Shown piece after piece: positions 1 to 10,798 of a stretch of 32,955 bases of DNA. This DNA is from Mnemiopsis leidyi (taxonomy: Eukaryota > Ctenophora > Tentaculata > Lobata > Bolinopsidae): assembly GCA_000226015.1 (NCBI GenBank), contig JH154264.1, positions 17,403-50,357 of the forward strand, written 5' to 3'. The notes beneath the pieces were generated by a model that worked only from the letters and a program-made list of their open reading frames with translations, made no database searches and was not told the origin of the DNA. How positions within the stretch are numbered: position 1 is the stretch's first letter; the number at the start of each line of letters is the position of its first letter. A program made the position numbers and the translations under genes.

Positions 1-572
1 ACACAGATCAAATCGTCGACAAAACGAAGCAATAGCAAATCGAACTAACAACCAAGCGCAAGAGTTTAAGCGCGCACAATTTTCATTTTATAATGCACGT
101 GCCATGTCAATTTTATATACACGGTGCGCGTTATCAAATTCAATGCATGGCTCATGCCTAAAATCTCTGCTAGTGAGTGTCGAGTATGTAAAGTGAAGTA
201 CTATTCTTCATCATACTCAAATAAGATTTTAACAGCTCCGGCTGGGTGGAAATATATCGCCCGTCTGTCCGGAATAACGGGCGAAATTCTTGTTGGAATT
301 CTGAATTGTAGCAAGATTTTTTGCACTTTTGACATGATTATATCACTTATAATTTGTGCTTTCTAAGAAGGCGTTGTAATGCATAAATGTATTGAATGTA
401 GATGTACCTAAATTACATCGCAACTTTTGTGTCTGTTGGAAAGACGGCTAAAGCGGCTAACATTTGGTTCTTGAAGTCTTTAGTTTTATCATCCTTAGAC
501 TCTTAAAGAACCTGCATAATTAATAGAGTCATTCCTAATTAAGAGCGATTCCTAAAAATTAAGTGAGTTTTA
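1..572. other. Intergenic, no gene seen
   Basis: AT-rich sequence with only short chance open frames. The frame at 124-366 has no recognisable motif, no splice context and ordinary composition, so I do not treat it as a gene. Confidence 0.5.
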
Positions 573-716
573 AACCCATAAATGAAATCGATAAATCAAA
601 AAAAGAGGGGTAAACAAAATTCTTTATCCAAGCTAAACCAAATCAACCCATAAGTGAAATTGATAAATCAATAAAAGAGAGGTAAACAAAATTCTTTATC
701 CAAGCTAAACCATATC
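573..716. repeat. 72-bp tandem duplication (two units)
   Basis: Unit 1 (573-644) and unit 2 (645-716) are both 72 bp and differ at only a few positions. Each ends in the block CAAGCTAAACCA plus a short A/T-rich tail. It lies in non-coding DNA upstream of a LINE relic. It looks like a recent local duplication with no visible function. Confidence 0.9.
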
Positions 717-1002
717 ATCATGTATCTTCTCTCGAATTTTTCAACCCAACATTCTAACATACCTTTGTGTGCAATGAACATGTTCCATTGATGAAGTGCA
801 TGGTTTTAATTTGATTCAAGAAAAGAACAATGAAAGAATGAAAAAACAGTATGCATTAAAATTCCTCAATATTTAATACACCTATTTCAGATATCGTTCT
901 TCCACTTGACACTGGGTGCGCTGATGACGTCGAAATAAGATCAGAATAACATTGAGGGTGACATAGCGACAAACACATGTTACATGTTACATGGCGAGAT
1001 CT

Positions 1003-1374
1003 CTATCGAAAAGAATAGTCTGCGTCTGCTGTGTCAATTGTCGGTATCATACAGCTACGGCGAGTAGAGTTTCTCCATCCCTTTCGATCTGCAGCAAATC
1101 TTTTCATACAATCAATCGTGAGTCCACTGACATTCAGTCTTTCTTCTGCGTCTTCAATAAATACATCATTCAAGCTTTTTCGGGGGCTTCCTTTGGATCT
1201 TTTTCCATGCTTAGGCTTCCAATCGAGTAGATAGTTGGGGAGTCGATCTTCTGGCATTCTACTGACATGTCCAAACCAACGCAGACGTTTTGTGGCTATA
1301 ATGTAAAAGAAGGTGGATATTTCTGCATAGCGACAGAAGTCCTGAAAGATTGAAATTCGGAATCTCTTCCTCAA
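1003..1374 (-). mobile_element. LINE reverse-transcriptase C-terminal fragment
   Basis: This minus-strand frame of 123 codons carries the hallmark found near the C-terminus of many non-LTR retrotransposon polymerases: RLRWFGHVSRMPEDRLPN, then a KHGKRSKGSPRK basic stretch, and a W at the end of a helical region. This is the region after the RT palm, so the endonuclease and catalytic RT motifs are absent. The frame has no stop over the recognisable part. No 5' portion was found beyond about 1374, which suggests a truncated copy. The clade (RTE, CR1 or another) cannot be told from so little. It is a relic rather than an active gene. Confidence 0.8.
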
Positions 1375-1438
1375 TGAGGATTATATACTTAGCTGAAAGG
1401 GGTCAAGGGAGTTAGATCAGGGTAAACCACTTACAGGT

Positions 1439-1537
1439 AACAAGCTCCGGAGAAAGAGAAACAAGCTCCGGAGAAAGAGAAACAAGCTCCGGAGAAAGAG
1501 TAACAAGCTCCGCTACCGGAGAAAGAGAAACAAGCTT
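1439..1537. repeat. 21-bp minisatellite
   Basis: Three perfect-length units (AACAAGCTCCGGAGAAAGAG plus one base) sit at 1439-1501. A fourth unit has a 6-bp insertion (1502-1528), and a partial fifth follows. On the minus strand the array reads as a heptapeptide repeat (S-F-S-G-A-C-F/Y) inside an open frame at 1431-1625. Because 21 bp keeps frame, the frame may simply be a by-product of the repeat. No splice or homology evidence supports a gene. Confidence 0.9.
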
Positions 1538-1804
1538 TAACTCTAAAGGTGCTCCGACGGTTATCATACAGGATATACAGAGGCTGCACTAAAGACTGGA
1601 CCGCACAAAACCCACCAGTTTCCATTCATTGATGAACATGCCGGACAGCAAGGATTTCCACTGAGTTCGCCAGGGTTGGCACATATCTAGATCTTTAACT
1701 GGAGGAATGGTATATGAAGGAACCGGTTTATGTGATCTGATGATCAATAATAAAACGAGTTCATTTGAACACAAACAGTTTATATTTAGGTATGCTGAGG
1801 TCAC

Positions 1805-2420
1805 CTTTATTATGCGGATTATTCGTTATTTGACTAACGACAAAAGTGCAATTTTCTTGGAGCGTTATTGTAATTTGGTAAGAAGCTACAGACAAAGGAC
1901 AATGAGACATAGTCATTAAGCTATAGAAGGACAGTCGCTACACCGTACATTCAAGTAGCTTGCTTGCATTTGCCTCTACAGTGTCCTAATATTTAAATAT
2001 ATTTTCTCTCGCCTTTACAAACTACACATCTCAAGTCTTATTTCGATGAAACGACGTGTCTGTTGTGTATTCTTGTACCTTGTTGGGTGCTTCGGAAATG
2101 AACATTGTTACATTTTTGTACTATTTATTGCGATGTGTCACCTTTTAACTTTAGAAATATTTCAAATTTTTAAATTCGATTAATTTGATTAATTCAAGAT
2201 ATTTTGACACAACATAGAAATCTACCTCAAGTGACTCTTATCAAATTCCACTCCCTTCGTTCTGCAGCTCGTGAGAGCTTTAATTATTTTATTCCGACGA
2301 ATCCCGGTAACATTGATCCTAATCGCGAGTATGTACATAGTATTGGATTTCGAAACGTAAGATTTTCCTAGCAGCATCATCGCATGACACTTTGTTTTTC
2401 GTAACGTTCGCTTTTTTCAC
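1805..2420. other. Upstream region of the MYND-SET gene
   Basis: AT-rich with no gene recognised. The segment just before the next gene ends in a pyrimidine tract followed by CAG (2411-2422), one base before the ATG. That makes a 3' splice site likely there, either for a 5'-UTR intron or for spliced-leader trans-splicing. Confidence 0.45.
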
Positions 2421-2423
2421 AGT
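2411..2423 (+). promoter_or_regulatory. 3' splice site just before the start codon
   Basis: The run CTTTTTTCACAG ends at 2422 and is followed by T and then the ATG at 2424. This is a good metazoan acceptor with a pyrimidine tract. An acceptor one base from the start codon fits spliced-leader trans-splicing or a 5'-UTR intron. The sequence alone cannot separate the two. Confidence 0.5.
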
Positions 2424-3614
2424 ATGGCCATCTGCACCGTCTGTAGCAGGCTGACATCCAAAAAATGCGCTAAATGTGGACTTGTTTGGTACTGCGGAAC
2501 AGAATGTCAGAAAAGTGACCGAAGGAATCACAAGCTGATCTGTAAATACCCTATTGAAATTAAAGAGTCAGAGGGCAAAGGGCTGGGACTCTTTGCAACA
2601 CGCGACTTAGAAATTGGAGATTTAATTGTTTGTGAGAATCCTATACTGCACCTAAAAAGCGGCAATGAAAGAATATTGCAGTGCCCACAAGAGTTTAAAC
2701 TCATATACGAGAAGTTGAACAGGGAGGAGAAGGATCAGGTTCTCGCTCTGACGGGAATTGAACGAGAATCAGAGACAAGTCCTATGGAACGTTTTATGGA
2801 TTCTTTCTCAGGAAACGAAGAATGGTACTTATAAATAATTAGTTTTGACTTTCCTAAAAAATATTTGCTATCGATAAATTTGTGCCATTAAGGAATATTC
2901 ACAAACAAAATCTATCACTTTTCCAGGGGAAAAGCACTGCGAGTCTACGTTCGTAACTCGATATCAGTAGGGATATCGAAAGAAGAGGGTACTGCATTAT
3001 ATCTAACCATATCCAGAATAAACCACGATTGTTCACCCAATGCAGAATGGAGCTTCTTGGAACAGGAGAGAACAAGCAAGGAGGTGAGAGCTATACGGAG
3101 GATAAGAAAGGGCGAGGAAGTGTTAGCGAGCTACATTAATCACTATGATCAATTCCCCACTACCCTTCGGAGGAGATTGGTTTTGGAAAAGGAATGGAAT
3201 TTTCGATGCAGCTGTTCCCTCTGCTCGTCGGATCACGAAGAAAATGACTTTTTGAGGACGAGAGTGCAAGAACTTCACGACGAAATTCCACGATTGATAC
3301 AGCAAGGCAATGTGCCTGACGCTGCCAGAGCGGCCCATCAAAAATGTCAGATTTTAGAGAAATGTGAGGACATGGCGGGTTTCCTTGCAGTAGCTTATTT
3401 GGAGTTGTACGAACTGCTCATTGGCGTAGCGAAAAATAGAATGATAATTCGTAATTTAGATCCGCAGATTGCAAATTTGTCCGATACGCGAGAGGAGTAT
3501 AGAGAAAAAGCTTATGAACTTTGTAAAAATTCTAGACTGATACAAAGAAAAGAAATGTACAACAAAAAGATCAGGAAATTTGCTACGTGTGGTGGTGCCG
3601 ACAAACTGATATAA
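2424..3614 (+). CDS. MYND zinc finger + SET domain protein, methyltransferase-like
   Basis: Two exons, 2424-2824 and 2927-3614, are joined across a 102-bp GT-AG intron (2825-2926) that splits the Trp134 codon. The product is 362 aa. Residues 4-40 form a MYND zinc finger (C4, C7, C15, C18, C24, C28, H36, C40). The SET domain follows. It has the nucleotide-cofactor loop GKGLGLFATRD (51-61), the core motif NHDCSPNA (166-173), the GEEVLASY segment with the expected catalytic Tyr203, and the post-SET zinc site CSCSLC (C228, C230, C233). The C-terminal ~130 residues are helical and charged. SET proteins of this type methylate lysines of histones or other proteins using S-adenosylmethionine. The substrate here is unknown. 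MYND precedes the whole SET domain rather than splitting it as in vertebrate SMYD1-5, so it is SMYD-like but not an obvious orthologue. AATAAA lies at 3906. Confidence 0.85.
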
Positions 3615-3905
3615 ACTTGATATGATAAAAACGTAATGTGTGGAATATCTTCATTTCTAAAGTTATATTTTGCCTTGTTTCCTGTGTTGATCACCATTAA
3701 GAGACAGGACATAAAACTTAGTTTTTAAGCAAAAGTTTAATATTCTCTTGATTTTCTTTTTTTTAAAGTGTACATTGTAGGAGACTACTTTTAAAAGAAA
3801 TACTTTTGAGAAGACACATTCGTCTTCATTTTTGTTACCAATGAACCGCTCTTTATACTTATTTCATAAACAAATTGTATTAAATGTCGTTGGAACATCG
3901 TACAT

Positions 3906-3911
3906 AATAAA
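3906..3911 (+). terminator. Polyadenylation signal AATAAA
   Basis: A canonical AATAAA hexamer lies about 290 bp after the MYND-SET stop codon on the same strand. It is the first such hexamer with a reasonable position. AT-rich DNA produces many chance hexamers, so this is a modest call. Confidence 0.35.
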
Positions 3912-5098
3912 AAGAAACCTTAACAGAAAAATTACAAATACCTATACTGTATGAACGACTCCAAGATGACGGTTTTTATTTTCATTGCCACAGAAGCGAA
4001 TCAAATCAAAGTAGAGTTGGCCGAAACCACAATTTTCATATATTATAAATGCGACACTTACTAAAATTATCAGTTTGGTGGGGTACTAGTACGTGTTTCT
4101 TAGTTTAGTCTCTCGGCTTTGAAAGTTCTCTTCTCACCAGTCGGGCACAAAATGGGTTAGGCAACCAGGGACATACCCCGTTCCTTCCTCAGTCTTATCT
4201 TTCCTCTCACCCATCGAGGTTCTAGCTCTCCCTGTGTTATTTCTAATGGTCCTTCTAGTCAGGTGACGCCGGATGTGGCCACCGGTTGGTTAGGACTGTA
4301 GTCCGTGGGGGACGCAGCACCAAGTTGCTTTCTTAGCGGTTTAGACGAAGGGGGAGGAGGATTGGAAGCTGGTAAACGTTTTGACTTTTTCAATAACCCA
4401 CATTTCTACTTTACTTGGAAATTAAGAGTTTGATTTTTTCCACTCTCAAAACAATAAACACGTTTTTTTACTGAAACACGGAGCCACCAGACCCTCACCC
4501 GACACTCACAACTATCTGGTGGCCTCGGTCCCAGGAACACTACACCTGCACCACCACGGGTGTTGCCACCTCTACCTACTGTACCGGCACCTACACCTCT
4601 GCCAATACCGGCATAAACCTCAAGCAGTCAGCACTTCAACTCCTCAACATGCCTGGACCTTCTTCGAAAGGTCTTTTTATTGGTGATCGTTTGAACGCTA
4701 TTGGGAAGTGGATGACATTTCAGCTTTTCTGGGTGGTTTCCTGGTACCTTATCCTTCAAAGAGAACTCAGCATCTCCTGAGGGTTAGTGTGCTGAGTAAA
4801 CCCTCGCTGATTCAGTTCGCCCAGAGCAAGCAGACTGGCAGAAACGTGTACAAAACATGATGGGCCATTGTCACTCCGCACGTGAAAGAAACTGCGTCCA
4901 GAGGGACAGGGGAGCAGGAGAATAGGAGATTGCGTATCTATTGTGGGCCAATGACCTACTCCTTCGGGACTATATGCCGAAGATGGAGAACTTCTCTCAT
5001 AAAGTTCTCTGTTCTATTGTGTAGAGGGAGGCTCTCAATTCTTTGAGGAACACAACCATCATTGTTTTAATGAAATCATCATATCCCTGTCTAACAAT
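3912..5098. other. Intergenic; GC-richer block with broken frames at 4480-5060
   Basis: About 4480-5060 is richer in C and G than its surroundings. It shows protein-like but interrupted frames on the plus strand: a Pro-rich stretch near 4530-4610 and, in the same frame but broken by stops, a charged stretch near 4820-5030. No splice model joins them. It may be a decayed retroelement or pseudogene, but I recognise no family. The remainder is featureless. Confidence 0.3.
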
Positions 5099-5219
5099 TT
5101 AGAGGAACTTGATCAGTTTTGGTAGACGGACACACAAACTTAACACACCATAACATGACCAAACACGCAATATCTTGATAAGCAGGTGACAGACAAAATA
5201 ATACGATAAATTTAAATGT
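5099..5219 (-). CDS. Possible terminal exon of the coiled-coil gene
   Basis: A strong acceptor (TGCTTCTATTTTTAG) ends at 5220. It joins the phase-2 donor at 5408 in frame, and the frame stays open for 39 codons to a TAA at 5099. The encoded tail is hydrophobic with several Cys, unlike the polar region before it. An open frame of this length could arise by chance, so the exon is tentative. Confidence 0.25.
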
Positions 5220-5408
5220 CTAAAAATAGAAGCAGATTTTATTAGACAGCTAAAGTGGCTGTGTCGCCTTCTCATCATATTGATGAATGATTCAGGATTT
5301 AGATTCAACTAGACAAGATCTAGAGTCTAGACAAGAAGTGTCACCAGTCATGTGCAATAATATACCTATGTAACCATTACCTAGGATTTTAAACGTATGG
5401 TTACTTAC

Positions 5409-6622
5409 GTTGCGCTGTTTTGGTCTTGAGATGGACCGTCAGTATTACCCTGACAACCGCTTGAATCTGAAAACGACAGATTTTCTGCAGAAAACTCGTC
5501 GCTAGCGGCCGATTGGTCACTAATCAAGTCCCCATTGTCTTTCTGAAATCAAAAGTGAATGTTTTACATATTAACGTAAACTTATGTAACAAACTATGTA
5601 AAAAAGGAAAAAAAAGAACTAATTAACACAAAGGAGTGTTAGAAAGATATCATAGTCCAAAGGTACAGTCATGTTATGAGCCAACCTGAATTCGACTTGA
5701 CCTCTTGGAAAATAACCCCTTGCTGAATTGGAGAGTGCTTTTTTGAGATTCTTCATTATCGGTAATTCCTGATTTTTTACCCTGAGAATGGTTCAGATGT
5801 AACTCACAGCACACTACCAATATCAACCAAAATAATCTGCTCGAAATTATAATTTACTTTCAGTATAGTTTTCCTCAGAAAGATGTATTTCAGTTTTGTG
5901 AATTTGAAAAATGTAAATTTTCTAAAAAAGAAGACAACAGCACTTACTTCTTCTGATCTAGAAGAATTTAAAGCATCTAGATCGTCTGTAGATGTGTTGA
6001 CACTGTTAGACTCAGAGATTATTTCATCCATGGAAGAGATAGATAACTTTGGATTAGAACCATCCCACCTCGTCGGACTTCTTGTATAATTAGAAAGCCT
6101 TTTGAAGAACCTTAAATCAATAGTGGAAAATTTTTTGCCCTTCATGTTTGACAGAAGAGATGGACTGGAGCACTTCCCTATACGAGAAATATCCTCCAAA
6201 GAACAAGATACTGGGCGCTTGGTTAGTTGTGGAGAATTTCCAGCTAATTTACTGACATAGGAACTTGTAGATGAACGGATGATAGGTTTGTCATTAGTGG
6301 AATCACTCTGGGAGAGCTGTCTAACAGGTGCAACTGGCAAATTCCGCTTTGGTGAATGAAATGAGTAAAGTTTACGATTTACATCTTCTTCCAAGACTTC
6401 ACTTTTTTTCAATCTTTCTCTTTCTTTGAAAAGCCAACTTAGTTGCACTTCTAATTTAGCTACCTCTTTTTTATGATCATCTATTTGATCTTTAGTTTCT
6501 TTTATAAGTTTATCTAACTCTTCAGTTCCGTTCCAAGAACCATGATCATTCATTTGGTCCTGAGTTCCCTTGATAAGTTGCTCCATTTCTTCTCCCCCTT
6601 TCCATGTTCTACTCATTTCACG
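5409..6622 (-). CDS. Coiled-coil, serine-rich protein, unknown function (partial gene model)
   Basis: Three minus-strand exons are supported by splice sites and continuous frame: 6622-5948 (acceptor TTATTCAG, donor GTAAGT, 225 codons), 5781-5686 (32 codons) and 5542-5409 (ends in phase 2 at a GTAAGT donor). The first ATG in the large exon is at 6616, but an upstream coding exon may exist. Residues ~10-75 from that ATG form a charged, heptad-like coiled coil (segment KKEVAKLEVQLSWLFKERER). The rest is low-complexity Ser/Asn/Lys-rich with short basic clusters such as SPKRNLP and FSKRSSR, typical of a disordered scaffold or regulatory region. No catalytic domain is visible. A possible last exon is 5219-5099 (acceptor CTATTTTTAG, in-frame, 39 codons then TAA). 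I do not recognise the family. Confidence 0.6.
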
Positions 6623-6699
6623 CTGAATAATAGTAACGATGATAACGATAATGCAGAGCAATATTCTGATGGTAAAGTTTTCATGAAATTAGCTAAAGG

Positions 6700-7800
6700 C
6701 TATACAACACTTTTTACAAGCTGAATGGAAATTCCTCCACAGAAAACATGTAGTATAGACATGGTTAGTATGACTCACAGTTATTCAAAATGATGACTTT
6801 TAAAATACAGTACAGTGTCTTACTTCTGACTAGTTTTTTTATTTTAAAGTTACTGAGGATTGTTTAAAATGATAAGTACTTTACTTGTTCAATAAATAAT
6901 TGTAAAACAATTTCTTACAAATCTATTGAGGTTAGTATATTTTTGTGACTACCACGTTAATCAACAGAATTAGGAAAGGTCGACTATATTTCACAAGTAA
7001 CTTTAAAGTGTAGTAAAGTGGTTTCATCGCACAATTTCCTGCTCTCTGCATCATTTATCTTTGTCCTCACAATCAGGCCCATTTGGACACTTGCAGATCA
7101 GAATTCTGGACGTTTTGACCACTGATTTGGGACTATATCATATAAATCTATAGACAGACAATTAATGCACTGTGAACTGTGATTATACTGGCTTACTACT
7201 GCAGACACTAGATTAAATTATATCACATGTAAGTGCAACTTTTTCATTTCATTGTCCGTTTTCTAAAACCACACCTTAGCCTGATCAACAAACAACAGTG
7301 CTGGATTGTACCAGGCAGCTTGATATCTTGTTTTGATAACTAAAATAAAATAGGAAGAGCCGTCACATCTTCTTGAGTAGATTGTTTTCAACTTGAACCA
7401 TTAGTAAGCTTAGAATACTGCACAATGACTGCACATTAAAGCATTTTGAGAGATCTGCTTAAACTAATTACAATAAAATATTTTACGACTGCCGATTTGG
7501 CTAAATGATGTACAGGCTGTGTTTATTACACACATATCTTTGCAAATTTTCACTAGTTCTTTTTTAGATTGTATAGCAAAAGGTATGAAATCATTTCCAT
7601 CTCTTGACTACACTAAACATATTAACATATTAGCACATTGACCATATCGTTCACCCCCCCTCCCCTGAAATGTCTAGAATAGATTAAAGTAGCAATCAGC
7701 CAGTATGATCATCACTATAGGTAATAAATATAAAATAATAAATAATAAATAATGATGCCAGCATCATCATGGAGATAATCTTACAGATGCTAAATTTTCA
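6700..7800. other. Intergenic, AT-rich, no gene seen
   Basis: No exon-like segment with paired splice sites was found on either strand. It holds short A/T-rich simple repeats (for example AATAATAAATAAT at about 7735-7752) and nothing else I can support. Confidence 0.45.
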
Positions 7801-7809
7801 AAATTTTTC

Positions 7810-7922
7810 GCCTGCAGTAAGCTAAATAGGCCATTTCACTGGCACTTTAGCAGGGGCAGTTCGCAACGCAAGCGCCCCTGCTAAAGTGCCAGTGAAAAGA
7901 GTCTATTTAGCCTGCTGCAGGC
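7810..7922. repeat. 113-bp foldback hairpin
   Basis: The arms 7835-7857 and 7874-7896 are perfect 23-bp reverse complements (core CACTGGCACTTTAGCAGGGG) around a 16-nt loop. The pairing extends outwards with a few mismatches through GCCTGCAG at 7810-7817 and CTGCAGGC at 7915-7922, and then A/T tracts. It could be a foldback or MITE-type transposon remnant, or a transcribed hairpin. No target-site duplication is obvious. Confidence 0.85.
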
Positions 7923-8110
7923 AAAAATATCAAGATATGTCAAAATAATTACAGTATAAAGCTAATCTGTTGCTCCCTAGGCCCAATAACCACCAAAAAA
8001 TTTAGACAGGCCCTAACTCTAACGGGAAACACTGGCTCTGGCCACGTCCATTTTTTGGCATTAATTTTAACAGGTAAAAATAACTAAATCTGTGTTTTCG
8101 ACATGAAATA

Positions 8111-8777
8111 GTTGATTTGAGGCTCGGGAAGTGCCAAACTATAAACAGTAGGAAAAGGTTAACTTTAGCCCAACTCCCAAGTCTCTAGGATGTTGGGAAA
8201 GTTGGGAAACAGGAACATGGGAGGAGGCAACTTCTGCGAGCTGCTTGCTCCTCACCTGAAGGTCCTAGAGTGATGAGACTTTCACTAAAATTAACCTTTT
8301 TCTACCATTTATATTCAAGTATGACACTTTTATGTACCTTAGTCCACTCTTTCCTACCCAAAACGGCAGTTATAAGAATTTTATCTGTTATTGCGACTTA
8401 TTTATTTGAGACATTGTACGCAAATTTGCTGTTATTAAATAAGTAACATAGTATATTACACAACATTTACACTCATTTACACTCATAAAAATCTAATAAA
8501 ACTGTTTCAAATCTTTCTTGGTCTTTTTTCCATACTTCTTCTGATGAGCTTCAGCCACTTGTATGAGTTCCTGGAAGCTTTCTTTATTCCTTGTGATGTC
8601 GTGTTCAGCTATGTTACAAGTTCCAAAGCCCGGTGATAGGAGATAGGTTCTTCAGTTCAGTCCTCATCATCTAATATTTTGGTTGCTGGCCCAGGAATCC
8701 TTCCCAACTATATCGTTAACCTTTCCTACCGTTTATATCAGAGTATGGAACTTCAGCTTCCAGAGCCTCAAATCAAC
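8111..8777. repeat. Inverted copies of a ~65-bp repeat
   Basis: Three diverged copies were found: 8111-8169 on the plus strand, and 8285-8350 and 8715-8777 on the minus strand. Shared landmarks in order are GTTGATTTGAGGCTC (copies 1 and 3), a TATAAA-C/T-GGTAGGAAA segment, and GGTTAAC/T. Copies 1 and 2 are arranged head to head around about 8170-8285, forming a loose foldback. They are probably remnants of one mobile repeat family. Confidence 0.6.
8493..8707 (-). pseudogene. Possible gene remnant or terminal exon, unknown family
   Basis: Minus-strand codons from 8651 to the TAG at 8493 are open and protein-like. They are Lys/Glu/Gln-rich and helical and end in KKYGKKTKKDLKQFY. Upstream, at 8707-8620, an equally protein-like stretch (ATKILDDED, then a TGA, then PISYHRALELV) lies in a different frame. 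One frameshift near 8620 and the TGA would have to be invoked to join them, so a decayed gene fits better than a live exon. I recognise no family. The true extent is unknown. Confidence 0.3.
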
Positions 8778-8799
8778 TCCTTCCTATGAAATTCCTTTC

Positions 8800-10140
8800 A
8801 AACGACGAAAATTATTGTTTTAGTGCCTTCTGGTACATTCTAGACCCCTTTAAATCGGTGGATCGCGCCTACAGCAAGCCCCCTAATCCCCCGGAGCAGC
8901 AGTTCTCAGAATCCACCCGTGCCAAGTTCAGTCACTTATGAGCAGCCTCTGTGCTTTAGTGAATATCCTTCACACATTCTTACACATTGTCCTTACAGAT
9001 AAGGAGATATCTGCTATTCTGAACTGGTGCAGAGATTAATAGCTTCCAGCGGGTTTTCTCCTTCAGTCAAGATGCCATGGAAGTTCGTAAGAATTGTGAT
9101 TAAAAAAACCTGAAAGGGGGCTGGGGTACAATGGCCCTCTTAACGATTTGGATTGAGGGACCTATGCATCATTTTCCCCCTTCCAATATGTTCTACAACT
9201 TCTATTAGGAAATTTCTTATAAGCTATTTGACATGTGCCAAATTTGAAAAATATTTATTATGCAGGTTAAATAGGCTTGTTTTACTAATTATAGTAGACT
9301 CTAACCAACCCGAACATGAAGCTTGAAGAATCATCACTTCATGTCTACTCTAGATTTTTGGGTACAAACGATTACATACAGAGGGACACCAAGGGAGCAT
9401 TATAAGCAAATTTTCAGCTAAAAAGTGAAGCCCAGTTTTAAGTATCCTCCTCCACTCCTGGATGATGTTTATGTGTCAAAGCACAGCATAGCCCAGTAAT
9501 CTGACATAGTATGGTGCAAATTTACCGTTATACAGCCTGTTTAAATGGTAAAAACTGACACACTTAGCAACAAGACTTTACAAATTGCACTGCACTGAAC
9601 GTGAAGCGATGTAAATATTTTATGCAGTTATACAAGCAGATCTTCATTCTGTTGGGAAGGCCGCTCTCATTACGTTGATAGTGGTGTAGTGTTAAAGGTT
9701 TAGCTCATGAGGCGCCACTTGAAGGTAAAAATCCCCAAGGGATGCCCCAGGTATAAGGGCTAACTGGGATCAATTTGTGAAAATATGGCCAAAAAATCAA
9801 AACTTAAAGTAGTCCCACAGTTAATCTTCCAAAATTGTTTAGCATTTTCCGACATGGACAATTTGGCGACCCCTTATAACAGTGCTCTTTAGCGTAGCTG
9901 AGGCTGCTCTGACATTGCTTATACGGTACTGTAAGTTGAGATAAAGTTCAAATGTGACTGGAAAATTCGTACCATGACCAGAATGGGAGGAATAAGCAAT
10001 TGTCCGCTAACGGTAAACTTATTTGTCTGCAGTTGTTTTTCGGTACGCTTCAACTCGTAAATATCAACGTTTCAATATAAAATGATATGATATATTTCTG
10101 CAGAAAAAATTTTAATTTTATTGTTCGTCTTATGATATTA
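8800..10140. other. Intergenic, no gene seen
   Basis: There are only short broken frames and no paired splice sites bounding a credible exon on either strand. Parts may be old repeats, but I found no second copy within the window. Confidence 0.4.
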
Positions 10141-10380
10141 CCAAAATATAGCCAGAAATAACCGCCGTACGCGTAGGCAGTAAGATTACCCTAGCATAAG
10201 AATTAACAATATCCGCTGGCTTTGTAGGTTGATAACCTACTGTCGCGGCCATCACGCGCTGTTACGCATTTCTGCAGCCTGGCGAAGAAATTCTAGACGC
10301 GCATCGCCCGTTGATATTTGTGGCGTTTAATAAAAGAATTTGTCACGCGATCTGCGCAATTCATCAACAGTCAATTTGCA

Positions 10381-10798
10381 TTGTCGCGGTGATACCCGAC
10401 TCACGCAGCGGTAGACGGATATAATCTCGTCAACAGTCAATTCGAAAAAAATCCGCGAACTTAACTAATTACTTCAGTGCAGAAGATGCGCGGCAAGACT
10501 TGCTTTAACCTTGCTACACGTTGTTTAGCCCTGCTGCCGTGAAGACAACTTTTACCAAGGCCCGGCCCTTTTGCGCGCGTCGCGCGCGCCACCAGAGGTT
10601 GACGAGATTATATCCGTCTACCATTTTAACGAAACGTTTAGCTTTAGCTGCGTGAGTCGGGTATCACCGCGACAACACCAGAGGTGACTGGAATTGAAAA
10701 TTATTGACGAGATTATATGTAATATCCGTTTACCGTTTAACGATTAACGACTCGTTCAGCTTTAGCTGCGTGAGCCGAGCCGGGTGTCACCGCGACAA
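10381..10798. repeat. CpG-rich element with inverted and direct repeat arms
   Basis: Two perfect inverted pairs are present: 10381-10409 with 10647-10675 (29 bp, starting TTGTCGCGGTGATACCCG) and 10411-10430 with 10602-10621 (20 bp). A third, diverged copy of the right arm follows in direct orientation at 10707-10798. CpG is much commoner here than in the flanks, including GCGCGCGTCGCGCGCG near 10572-10588. This is the layout of a nested or partly duplicated MITE-like element. A small CpG island is the alternative. Confidence 0.75.

Noticed and set aside
1431..1625. Minus-strand frame encoding a Ser-Phe-Ser-Gly-Ala-Cys repeat
   Set aside because: A 21-bp repeat stays in frame automatically; no other support for a gene.
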